DNA of 64,000 nucleotides from Cyanophora paradoxa (taxonomy: Eukaryota > Glaucocystophyceae > Cyanophorales > Cyanophoraceae), in assembly GCA_004431415.1 (NCBI GenBank), contig QPMI01000053.1, forward strand, positions 1 through 64,000, given 5' to 3'. The position numbers and the translations under genes are program-made. Below, in pieces: positions 43,639 to 52,572 of this stretch. The notes beneath the pieces are model-generated. The model was not told the origin of the DNA. It did not search any database and saw only the letters and a program-made list of their open reading frames with translations. Every line of letters starts with the position of its first letter. The first letter of the stretch is position 1.

Positions 43639-44849
43639 CTATTTAAACATTTTCCCAAACATTTCTGCCGTCTTTTTTTTGTATGCCTGCTCTCTGCTTT
43701 GAACTGCTGCAAGCTCACGGTTGATATCACCGTTTTGAGGGTCAATTTTGGCAGCAGCCAGAAGATCTGCTTTGGCCGCGTGAAAATCTCCATTATTGCT
43801 CCGGGCTTGTGCCCTCCGGAAGAGCGCTTTCACACTGTTTCCGTCCATCGAAAGGGCCTTCGAGCAAGCAGTTTCGGCCTCGCGGAACTCGCTCAACTAA
43901 TAAGAGGGTAACGTAAGTTCATTCAGAAACGATCCACGAGATGGTTTGCACCTTCAGCCTTGCTTGGGCAAGGTTCAAGAGAGCGGAACATTTGAGGGCT
44001 GCCGCCTTCGACTTCTGCTCGTCCGAGAAATCGTAGTCCGTCTCAAGCACTTGGACAGCGGCGTCGTATCGCTTTGCAGCTTCCGCGAAAGCGCTTTCCT
44101 TGTAGAACTTGTTTCCAAGGTCCTTCCTATGAGTCAAGGGGTAAGGGTTAAGGAGGCTATATAGCTAGTGGCGGGGCGAGCGGGCACACCGCTTTTCAGC
44201 TGCATCAATCTTCTCATCAGGGCTCATTTCCCAGGTTTCTTTTTCATACCCGGGCTCCGGCTTCACGATCTCGAAAAGTTCGATGTCGAACTGAAGAGCA
44301 GCATCCGGCGGGCTGTCGCAGTTGTCAGAGCGAAAATCAAAGCCTCGGCTTTTCGGCCTCGAATCCGAATGAAGACCCGGCCTCATCAAAAATGCTTCAA
44401 CACACACATTTTTGGGGGGCTGCCGGTCTTTCCATAAGCATACTCAGGGGAAAGGATGAAAGTGGCCCGCTCTCCCACCTGGCGAAACATGAGCCCAATG
44501 CGCCGACAACATGAGCCCAATGCGCCGAGAGTACACTGCCCGCTTGTTTCTAAATTGGTTTTAGGCTGGCTTCGAATTTGACTTCGCCAGTCCTTCTTGA
44601 ATTCGGGGTCAAGTGGAGCTCCCGTACCTGCATCGTCGCGACGCCCTCATCCCATCCGCGAATCACCCGGCCTTTTCCCAGCTGGAATTCGAAAAGCTCG
44701 GCGCGGTCGCGCGAGGAGTCGAATTTTGTCCCATCGAGGAGCGTTCCCGTGTAGTGAACGCGCACTTTGCAGCCCGCAACTGGCTTCTCGCCTTCGCCCG
44801 CGGACAGCAGCTTCTTCTTCATCTGCTCGAGCTGAGTACCGGGCTCCAT
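43639..44849 (-). CDS. FKBP-type prolyl isomerase with TPR domain
   Basis: A co-chaperone type immunophilin. From the minus-strand start at 44,849 it reads [20 protein letters not shown], then the isomerase core: [60 protein letters not shown] and [20 protein letters not shown]. The linker [15 protein letters not shown] follows, then TPR helices: [33 protein letters not shown] and [20 protein letters not shown]. The basic end is EMFGKMFK (stop 43,639). The FKBP52/Hsp90-binding layout is clear, but only one FK domain is present. Six or so introns. Its promoter and pieces of two exons are copied elsewhere in the window. Confidence 0.92.
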
Positions 44850-45108
44850 GCGCGCGCCAGCACAGAGTTACGAGTTACCGCGCCGTCCGCGTACGTAATC
44901 CAGTCTCCGTCCATCGTTGGATGTAGCGCCGGCGGCTGCGCACGCCCGGTCGTCAGCACGGCGGCGACGTTGTCACAGTGTCGATTTCAGTAGCCCCGAA
45001 GCGTACGCGTCGCGCTAGCTATATATATAGACGTCTAAACGGCGCCACCTGGGCAACTGCCGCCGGACTTTCTCGAACCTTCACGAGGGCTGTACCCGGT
45101 GAGGAGTT
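44842..45108 (-). promoter_or_regulatory. FKBP upstream region (source of a duplication)
   Basis: The 260 bp upstream of the FKBP start, including the codons at the start, recur at 47,302-47,560. It contains a TATATATA run (45,020-45,030) about 175 bp from the start codon. The source copy has an extra GACGTCTA after the TATA run. Confidence 0.7.
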
Positions 45109-45554
45109 CTACCCCCTCAGCAGGTACCTGGGGTACCACCACGTATGCGTAGCAAGGTTCGTCTTTGATCGATATCTGCGATTACGATTAGGCTGTCCTT
45201 GGTGCACGTGAGCACATCCCACACCTGTAGCCGGAACTCGGGAGTACGTGTCCAAATGCGCGTCCTGGCCTGGGACAGGCCTAAGCAGTTCCCCAGCCCG
45301 TCTGCAACCCCGGCCCCAGATAGCTCCAGCACGCGTACGTTCTTAAAGCTTTAATTTCCCAGATCTAGACCTCATGATAAGTATATATTAGATCTATAGC
45401 TAGATCTGAGGACTCCGGGATCCGGGAAGAGAACAAGTACTAGTTGGACGGCGGAAGCTTATGGCCAGACCTCTTAATTATCTATATAAGCTTTGATTAC
45501 GATTACGATTCGGCGATTAATATTGGGGGTTGCATTCGATTCGATTGCGGACAT
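45109..45554. other. Gap with one solo element end
   Basis: No gene. 45,205-45,262 is an inverted-repeat element end (CACATCCCACAC then GAGTACGTGTCCAAATGC). The rest is AT-richer, palindrome-rich DNA with several TATAT and AGATCT words. Confidence 0.5.
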
Positions 45555-45691
45555 GCTCTTTCTAAGCTACGGGCGCGGCCGGACCTCCTACCTCAGCGCT
45601 TTAACTGTACATGTACCCGTGCTGTTTGGGTGAGAGCGTAACCCGCAGGACTGGTGCCCTGATGGAAAAAAGGGAATCGGAGCCTAGCTAG
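45555..45691 (-). ncRNA. Candidate Fanzor omega-RNA scaffold, copy D
   Basis: The region between the Fanzor stop codon and the right end of the element is conserved in all seven copies. Transcribed on the minus strand, it contains a stem CAGGG/CCCTG with a short loop, a stem GGGT/ACCC, and a GC-rich stretch near GGTCCGGCCGCGCCC. It ends with GCTTAGAAAGAGCA at the element end. In TnpB/Fanzor systems the guide RNA scaffold overlaps this position and the guide is read from the flank. Folding and expression are not shown here. Confidence 0.5.
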
Positions 45692-46119
45692 CTACGAGCT
45701 GAGCAGGCGCTTCGCGTCCACGCCCGTGCCGTAGCGGATCAGGATGCCCCTGCGAGAGGTCTGTGCGATCAGTACGATTACGATTGCGATCGGGCGGCGC
45801 TGGGAGGGCGAGCCGGCCCTAGACGGAAAATTACGCCGTGGATAGGCCGTGTCGGGACTAGGCGGGGGGAGCAGCGATTGTGTATAGGCGTGTATAGACA
45901 CAACACGCACCGCGCGGCGCCGCCGTCGCGGTCCGCCCGGAAGCCGCACCCGGGGCGGCACTCGAAGACCCTCTTCGAGCCGAGCGTGTAGTTGATCTTG
46001 CCGCACATCCCGCACGTCTTCGAGGTCCAGGCCTCGAGCTCGCAGACGAGCTGGAGCGTGCATGGCGGGTCCTCGTCCTTGGGGTGCCGCCGAACGGCGT
46101 GCTGCAGGAGCTGCCGGAA
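45692..46119 (-). CDS. Fanzor (eukaryotic TnpB) C-terminal fragment, copy D
   Basis: RNA-guided nuclease family. Two exons on the minus strand: 46,119-45,911 and 45,749-45,692, with a 161-bp GT-AG intron. The spliced part reads RQLLQHAVRRHPKDEDPPCT, then the zinc ribbon EAWTSKTCGMCGK (C-x2-C) and FECRPGCGFRADRDGGAARG with the second Cys pair. The RuvC-III Asp is in D-R-D. The end is ILIRYGTGVDAKRLLSS. This matches the TnpB/Fanzor signature TSKTC..CG...C..C....DRD..AARN. The N-terminal half with RuvC-I and -II is absent and the similarity to copy F stops at CTGCCGGAA, so this is not an active enzyme as it stands. Confidence 0.85.
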
Positions 46120-46994
46120 CCTGCGCCAAATAAGCATCATCGATTACGATTGGGGCGTCTGCATAATTAGGACGTCTTAGCTTTCGTGATATATCATATC
46201 ATAGTACGTGAAACCCAAAATCGACGACGGGGGCGAGGACCTTCATTCAGGGTATATTTGGATCTTGAATTGAAATAAAAGTAATCTACAATCCCAACCT
46301 GAGACGTCTACATGGGAAGATATAACTCGATCCAGCCGCCGCAGGAGCTGATGCTAACTCTAAATTCTTGTCTAGCTGATGCTTGGAGCTAGCTGATCGT
46401 AATCGTAATTCTTGTCTAGCTGATGCTTGGAGCTGATCGTAATCGTAATTCTTGTCTAGCTGATGCTTGGAGCTGATCGTAATCGTAATTCTTGTCTAGC
46501 TGACTCAGTGATGCTTGGAGCTGATATATTGCTCTTTTCTTGAACAAGGGACCGGCCAAACGTTTAACAGTGAAATGTATAAAGAGCGATATTATCACTG
46601 GTGGGCCCCAACAGTCCAATTGTGCATGCGCATGGCCACCCGCCATGCGGGCCAGGCTGATCGTAATCGTAATTCTTGTCTAGCTGATGCTTGGAGCTGA
46701 TCGTAATCGTAATTCTTGTCTAGCTGATGCTATAGCTAGGGCCCTTGGAGTGCACCCCCTACTCCGGCACTAATACTCCAATCTACCCCTATACCTAGAT
46801 TGCAGTTGTTCAACTCCAGGTAGAATAGTTTGTGTAGCAAATTCCAGGCGTCGTGGGGCGCGTCCTGTGAGCAAACAACTCATAAAAGGGGGTCTGCCAA
46901 TCGGCTGAGCTGGTCGGGCACGGCCATTTTGGACTTTTGTGCTGCTGCGGAAGTCGCGTCGCGAAACCATTTCTTTTTCGCCACTCGGGCAACT
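46120..46994. other. Gap with 41-bp satellite
   Basis: No gene. 46,361-46,510 and 46,655-46,735 hold six or so copies of a unit of about 41 bp (AATTCTTGTCTAGCTGATGC then TTGGAGCTGATCGTAATCGT), split by a unique 150-bp insert. 46,800-46,985 is unique sequence without a convincing ORF. Confidence 0.6.
46361..46735 (+). repeat. 41-bp tandem repeat, interrupted
   Basis: Units contain TCTTGTCTAGCTGATGCTTG and GAGCTGATCGTAATCGTAAT. The interruption at 46,505-46,655 includes CTCTTTTCTTGAACAAGGGA and TGCATGCGCATGGCCACCCG. Confidence 0.85.
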
Positions 46995-47302
46995 GCTCTT
47001 TCTAAGCTACGGGCGCGCCGGACCTCCTACCTACAGCGCTTTAACTGTACCCGTGCTGTTTGGGTGAGAGCGTAACCCGCAGGGACTGGTGCCCTGATGG
47101 GGAAAAGGGGATGGGAGCCTAGCTAGCTACGAGCCGAGCAGGCGCTTCGCGTCCACGCCCGTGCCGTAGCGGATGAAGATGCTCCTGCGAGAGGTCTGTG
47201 CGATCAGTACGATTACGATCGCGATCGGGCGGCGCTGGGAGGGCGAGCCGGCCCTAGGCCTAGACGGAAAATTACGCCGTGGCTGGGCCGTGTCGGGACT
47301 AG
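46995..47302 (-). mobile_element. Fanzor right-end copy E, fused to an FKBP promoter copy
   Basis: Right end at 46,995. It includes the 3' region, last exon and most of the terminal intron up to GTGTCGGGACTAGG, where it changes without a gap into the copied FKBP upstream region (GGCTCCATGCGCG). The junction shares GGC or GG between the two parents. Confidence 0.85.
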
Positions 47303-47560
47303 GCTCCATGCGCGCGCCAGCACAGAGTTACGAGTTACCGCGCCGTCCGCGTACGTAATCCAGTCTCCGTCCATCGTTGGATGTAGCGCCGGCGGCTGCG
47401 CACGCCCGGTCGTCAGCACGGCGGCGACGTTGTCACAGTGTCGATTTCAGTAGCCCCGAAGCGTACGCGTCGCGCTAGCTATATATATAAACGGCGCCAC
47501 CTGGGCAACTGCCGCCGGACTTTCTCGAACCTTCACGAGGGCTGTACCCGGTGAGGAGTT
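47302..47560 (-). repeat. Copy of the FKBP promoter region
   Basis: It matches 44,842-45,108 in the same orientation, lacking GACGTCTA after the TATATATA run. It begins at the first codons of FKBP and ends at GTGAGGAGTT. The FKBP coding region does not follow. Confidence 0.9.
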
Positions 47561-47890
47561 TCACCCCACTAAGTGCGAGTCCTAGCCATCTTAATCTTTG
47601 ATTTCTATATATATATATAGAAGCGTCTGTCAGATCATGCACGAGCCCCTAATCTCCCCAGGGGTCCCCGTACCGAGGATCACTCGGCACATTCCCGCCA
47701 CCATCATCGACCAACGCCAATGGCCGCCGCCGATTGCTCGAATCCGCTAGCGCTAGCAGGCTGCGGGCGCTCGAATTTGAGAGCGGAAGAGGAACTTCGG
47801 ACTCCGAGAGGAAGCTTGAACTTGGAGGGCAGCGCCGGGGCGGCGAAGCTGGGGCGGCGCCGGGTCGCTGTAAGATAATTGATACACGAG

Positions 47891-49024
47891 TTATATCATA
47901 CTGCCCGAGTGGAGGACATCAATCATGTTGAAGACACGTTGACCAGTCCTCTCAGCAATCTTGCTGGCAAGAAACAGGACGGCATCGACAGAACCCTCGC
48001 AGTACACATTTCGGCCGCACACATTGTGCTTGAACTCGAAGCTGACGGTCCCATCCGGAGAGATAAGCGAGTAGGTGTGGAAGGCATGTCCCAGCAAGAA
48101 CTCTTCTGGAACCTGCATTTGAGAGACCTGGCTGACGGGATCACGGACCTGCAATCAATGTGAGCTCGCGGCATCTAAAGGATAAGAATAGAAAATCTTA
48201 CCATCTCAATGTCATCAACGTCAAACTTCTCGACACCCAGCTTCTTGAATGAAGCAACCACTGCCTTTGCTGTTCCGGATGTGTCTGCCTTGCTGGACTG
48301 TCGAAACAAGTTACAAGTTCGCCACATGGAGGCGCAGATTGACGCAGAGGATGAGCACCTGGTGCGACTCGACAACTTTGAGCTTGTACCCCGAAAACGC
48401 CCCCGGAAACTCGTTCGCCATGTACTCCATCATGGCCTGAAAAGCGACGATCTGCTTGCCCATGTTCGGAGCAATCACGCAGTAAATTTTGCTATCGTTG
48501 ACGATTTTCATCAGAGCATCCCGATCTCCTCCAGTCGTTCCCATGACAAAAGGAACGTTGTGCTGGCCCGCCGCCCTTGAAATCAGATCCCGCTCGACCT
48601 CAACACGCGCATATCTAGAGCCTCAGCCTCAGACCTTCACGTAGAATTCCGCGTTCGGGATGACGGCGGTGGGATGAGTGTAGTCGACAGCTATCAGTGA
48701 AGGGAAGTCCTGTTTGATGGCATCGATAGCTCCTTCGCGCTGCGCGGGGTCGGGACAGAGAAATGTACGACGAGGTTCCCCAAGGCACCACAGAGGGACG
48801 CAAGAGCTTGACGTCGACGCCGCCAATGTCGCAGGAGGCGGTCTGAACATCCTCCCCAGTGAGCGAATACGGAACGAGCGTCAGGCCGCGCCGAAGGACA
48901 GCTTTCGAAACGTCGATGCTACGGACGCCTCAGCCAGCCGGCAAGCGACACGGAACGCCGGCCACGCGCACCCCATCTTGCCCGGAGCGCCGTTCACCAT
49001 GACGGGCGGCTTGCTAGTCGCCAT
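47891..49024 (-). CDS. dapB: 4-hydroxy-tetrahydrodipicolinate reductase, plant type
   Basis: It reduces the cyclic intermediate of the diaminopimelate pathway to lysine, usually in the plastid. The minus-strand start at 49,024 reads MATSKPPVMVNGAPGKMG, the nucleotide-binding loop. An intron with acceptor CCGTAG leads to IDVSKAVLRRGLTLVPYSLT. Then LIAVDYTHPTAVIPNAEFYV, VPFVMGTTGGDRDALMKIVN, VIAPNMGKQIVAFQAMMEYM and ANEFPGAFSGYKLKVVESHQ follow. SKADTSGTAKAVVASFKKLG holds the catalytic Lys/SGTAK loop. After that come VPEEFLLGHAFHTYSLISPD, FEFKHNVCGRNVYCEGSVDA and the end FNMIDVLHSGSMI. This is the chloroplast-type DapB (Arabidopsis-like), not the short bacterial one. No clear transit peptide precedes the start. 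Confidence 0.93.
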
Positions 49025-49396
49025 AGCCTCGAAAACAACGCGCGCCTCGACTATTAACGGAGGCCCTCAGCGGCGCGTCATGCAGGGACCGCGTCGGGCG
49101 CTCGCCTACCGCGAGGGGACGAGCGGGGACGGTTGCTGGCGCGAAGGGCCAGGCCTGCGAACCCAGAGCAGGCCGATCCGAGAGAGGATGAGCTCCTCTG
49201 TCCGGGGTGGAGCGCGGCGCTGCAGAAGGCCATTCGGTCTCGTCTGGTTTGTTGGATTGCGGCGTCGAACACGCTGGATCGTCGACCTGGCGCGCTTCCG
49301 CGACGACGACGGACCGCCGAGGGACCGAGGGTACCACGGGGGGTACGCGCTCTTCCCGGTTCTCCCGGCGTCCCGGTTCTCGCCGCGCAGCCGCGA
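49025..49396. promoter_or_regulatory. Divergent intergenic region, dapB/CYC1
   Basis: 372 bp separate the two start codons. Bases 49,262-49,370, directly before CYC1, are repeated upstream of POLR1A (52,250-52,362). The block includes GTCGAACACGCTGGATCGTC and GGGTACCACGGGGGGTACGC, and may be a promoter module. Confidence 0.5.
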
Positions 49397-50504
49397 ATGT
49401 TCCGCGCAGCCGCCTCGCTTCTGAAGAAGGTTTGCAACCAGGAGAGCGCGCCTGTGGGAGCGACAGCAAAACGTCGTTGACCTTGCGCGCCGCAGGAGCT
49501 GCCCGCGGCCGCCGCCGCGGGAGTGGCCCTCGCCGCGTTCGGAGGTGCCACGGCATTTGCTTCGGATGACTCCCTGCAGCCGCCTTTCTACCCGTGGTCG
49601 CACTCGGGGCCCCTCAGCGCGTTCGATGCCGCCAGGTCAGCTGGATCCCCGCCCTCGCTGTGCGGCCTCTTGCCGATGCACTTGTACTCTGCAGCATTCG
49701 TCGCGGGTTCCAGGTGTACAAGGGCGTGTGGTGCGGCTAACGACTATCGCTAGCGTGTGCCGCGCCACTTACGCCGGGCGCCTTCGCAGTTCCGCCTGCC
49801 ACAGTATGGACCGCATCGCCTACCGCAACCTGATCAACGTTTGCTACACGGAGGACGAGGTGAAGGCGCTTGCCGCCGAGATTGAAGTGAAGGATGGCCC
49901 GAACGACGCTGGCGAGATGTTCATGCGCCCCGGCAAGCCGTCCGACAAATTCCCGCGGCCATACGCGAACGAGCAGGCAGCGCGCGCTGCGAATGGCGGC
50001 GCCTACCCTCCGGACCTGTCGCTGATCATCAAGGCCCGGGCCCGCCGCGAGGACTACGTCTTCGCGCTCCTTACCGGCTACAAGGAGCCTCCCGCGGGTG
50101 TCACCATCCGCGAGGGCCTCCACTACAAGTGCGCGGTAGGCCCACCGCTCTGCTTCGCAACTCACAACATATTTCGCAGCCCGTACTTCGCTGGTGGCGC
50201 CATCTCGATGGCGCAGCCGATCTACGATGGCAGCGTCGAGTATGATGATGGCACCCCGAACACTGCGTCCCAGATTGCAAAGGATGTCGTCACTTTCCTG
50301 GCCTGGGCGTCTGAACCGGAGGCCGATGAGCGCAAGAAGGCGGGGCTCAAGTGGATCGGCACCCTCTCCATCGCTCTTCTCGCGACTGCGTACTACAAGC
50401 GCTTCCGCTGGAACGTCATCAAGTGTGTCCTTGTGTCTTGCTCGATCTCTCGTCATAGCTACTAATGCTTTCTCAGGAATCGCCGCCTCGAGTTCAAGCT
50501 TTGA
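49397..50504 (+). CDS. CYC1: Cytochrome c1, complex III
   Basis: The haem-bearing subunit of the mitochondrial bc1 complex. Start 49,397 ([11 protein letters not shown]), with an intron to an Ala-rich presequence exon ([20 protein letters not shown]). Next is [20 protein letters not shown], and an intron to [11 protein letters not shown]. The exon junction near 49,730/49,789 splits the haem motif: [16 protein letters not shown] gives C-x2-C-H. The rest is [80 protein letters not shown] and the membrane anchor [18 protein letters not shown]. It ends KNRRLEFKL at TGA 50,502-50,504. All landmarks of the family are present. Confidence 0.96.
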
Positions 50505-50751
50505 AAAAAATGTATCTCAATCCAGCCACACTTGGTACAGTGTTGTGTTCTATCTCAATTCATTCGCACGATCAAAGACACCAGATTATGAAAGCTTAAA
50601 TCGTGATCAAGAAGTCTAGTTCAGGTCTGATCACAAGTGCACTGCGGCTTTCACTGAGTCAGGCCACGGAGACGTCTGCACCAATGGTCCAACCCCTTGA
50701 TCGCTAGATAGATATAGCTAAAGCTCGAGTCGGGCAGGAATCCGTCTAAAT
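50505..50751. other. CYC1 3' flank
   Basis: AT-rich stretch with no gene, ending at the Fanzor right end at 50,752. Confidence 0.5.
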
Positions 50752-50883
50752 GCTCTTTCTACGCTACGGGCGCGCCGCACCTCCTACCTACAGTGCTTTA
50801 ACTGTACCCGTGCTGTTTGGGTGAGAGCGTAACCCGCAGGGACTGGTGCCCTGATGGAAAAAAGGGAATCGGAGCCTAGCTAG
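50752..50883 (-). ncRNA. Candidate Fanzor omega-RNA scaffold, copy F
   Basis: Same conserved 3' region as in copy D with a few differences (TCTACGCTACGG and CCGCACCTCC). The CAGGG/CCCTG and GGGT/ACCC stems are kept. The guide, if any, would be read from flank below 50,752 on the minus strand. Confidence 0.45.
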
Positions 50884-51317
50884 CTACGAGCTGAGCAGGC
50901 GCTTCGCGTCCACGCCCGTGCCGTAGCGGATCAGGATGCCCCTGCGAGAGGTCTGTGCGATCAGTACGATTACGATTGCGATCGGGCGGCGCTGGGAGGG
51001 CGAGCCGGCCCTAGACGGAAAATTACGCCGTGGATAGGCCGTGTCGGGACTAGGCGGGGGGAGCAGCGATTGTGTATAGGCGTGTATAGACACAACACGC
51101 ACCGCGCGGCGCCGCCGTCGTGGTCCGCCCGGAAGCCGCACCCGGGGCGCCGGCGGCACTCGAAGACCCTCTTCGAGCCCAGCGTGTATACGTAGTTGAT
51201 CTTGCCGCACATCCCGCACGTCTTCGAGGTCCAGGCCTCGCAGACGAGCTGGAGCGTGCACGGCGGGTCCTCATCCTTGGGGTGCCGCCGAACGGCGTGC
51301 TGCAGGAGCTGCCGGAA
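50884..51317 (-). CDS. Fanzor C-terminal fragment, copy F
   Basis: Two exons, 51,317-51,103 and 50,941-50,884, with the same 161-bp intron as copy D. The zinc ribbon EAWTSKTCGMCGKINYV and the D-R-D segment are present. Relative to D it has small in-frame insertions (TATACG near 51,186, CGCCGG near 51,150) and lost GAGCTC, and its RuvC-III reads ADHDGGAA instead of ADRDGGAA (CGG to CAC around 51,120). The N-terminal domains are missing. It diverges from copy D exactly at CTGCCGGAA. The product would be inactive alone. Confidence 0.8.
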
Positions 51318-52572
51318 AGCGGAAAGCAGAAGCCCTGATCGCCGTCGGTTCAACGGTTACCGTAGTACCGTACGCGTAGTACTTACTAGTTAACTTAGTA
51401 AGCTTATAATTACAGCCAGCGCTAGCGCTAGTACTCACTCGAGCTCAAGCTTAGTACCGGATCGCAACTTGCAACATTGCAATTGAACAAACTCGGCCTG
51501 TGACACGCGTCTACGGGTACAGCACACACTACGTGCATACGGCACGACTTCGACGCTGTGAACATACGGCATGCGGCCAGGGATCATCGGATCGGACGGG
51601 GTCCGCACCGCAGCCACCGGCGGCGCCGAGGCGCTCGAACCATCGACGGCATGCTCGATTTCGACATCGTCGTCGACGTCGATCACGATCTCGATGTCGC
51701 CGAGCTCCATCGGTGCAGGCGAGGGCGCGCCGCCAGCCCCCCCACCCGCAGCCCGGCCGCCGCGCCAGCAGCAGCCGCCGAGCCCGCGCCCAAGCTTGGC
51801 GCCCTGCGCAGCGAAGGGAACGAGGAAGTGAGGGAGCGACTGCCAGAGTCCCAGAACGGGGCGCAACCGGGAAACCAGTTCAGGCCGGCACTGCGGCACG
51901 CGCGGCGCACGCGCACACGTGGCACGCAACCGCGCTCGGCGCGCGCCGATGCAGCGCGACAGATCGCGATCGAACCGGTTCGCGAAACAAGTTGCGCCGA
52001 TGCGCTCGATACATCACGACAGATCGAACCGGTTCGCGAAACGGGCCGCGACAACTTGCAAGCTGCGCCACCGCGCTGGCCCGATCCAGCATGACCATAG
52101 CTACGCGCATGACCGCGGTCGCCGATCGGGTAACCGCCGCTGTTGACGGTTGACCAGCACAGGGGGTACAGTCAACCTCAGATATACTATGATCCATAGC
52201 TATAGTGCACGTGCTCGTTCGGTCCATGCACATCATGGCATGCGCTCTAGCGTCGAACACGCTGGATCGTCGACCTGGCGCGCTTCCGCGACGACGACGG
52301 ACCGTCGAGGGACCGACGAGGACCCGTCGAGGGTACCACGGGGGGTACGCGCTCTTCCCGGTTGAGCCGGTCCCACAGCGCGCCCGTGCGCTCCAGCAGC
52401 CCCCGCATCGGCTGCTGCCGCAGGATTGCAATATTGACGCATGCGCGCGCGGCAGCGGGGCTTTCGAGTCTGCGACTCGGCGGTCGCTGCCGGGTTGCAG
52501 ATTTGAGGGGTACAGCACACGACAGGAGACCGCTCGAGCGCAGGTTAGATCCCAGCGTGGGGAGGCTGCAGA
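51318..52572. other. Repeat-rich region upstream of POLR1A
   Basis: 51,484-51,566 is a fragment shared with 34.6 kb and 19.3 kb. A minus-strand ORF around 51,590-51,715 reads MELGDIEIVIDVDDDVEIEH and could be part of a small acidic protein, but its limits are unclear. 51,958-52,045 has two copies of a GATCGAACCGGTTCGCGAAA unit. 52,250-52,362 is the block shared with the CYC1 upstream region. No gene is called. Confidence 0.45.

Larger units (their letters stand above)
45555..46119 (-). mobile_element. Fanzor element copy D
   Basis: The longest copy together with F. The right end T|GCTCTTTCTAAGC is at 45,555. The left end is not identifiable; sequence shared with copy F stops at about 46,119. 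Confidence 0.8.
50752..51317 (-). mobile_element. Fanzor element copy F
   Basis: Right end T|GCTCTTTCTACGC at 50,752; left limit of similarity at 51,317. 230 bp past the CYC1 stop. Confidence 0.8.

Noticed and set aside
45692-46119. Reading copies D or F as an active RNA-guided nuclease
   Set aside because: RuvC-I and RuvC-II and all N-terminal domains are missing; only the C-terminal ribbon and RuvC-III remain.
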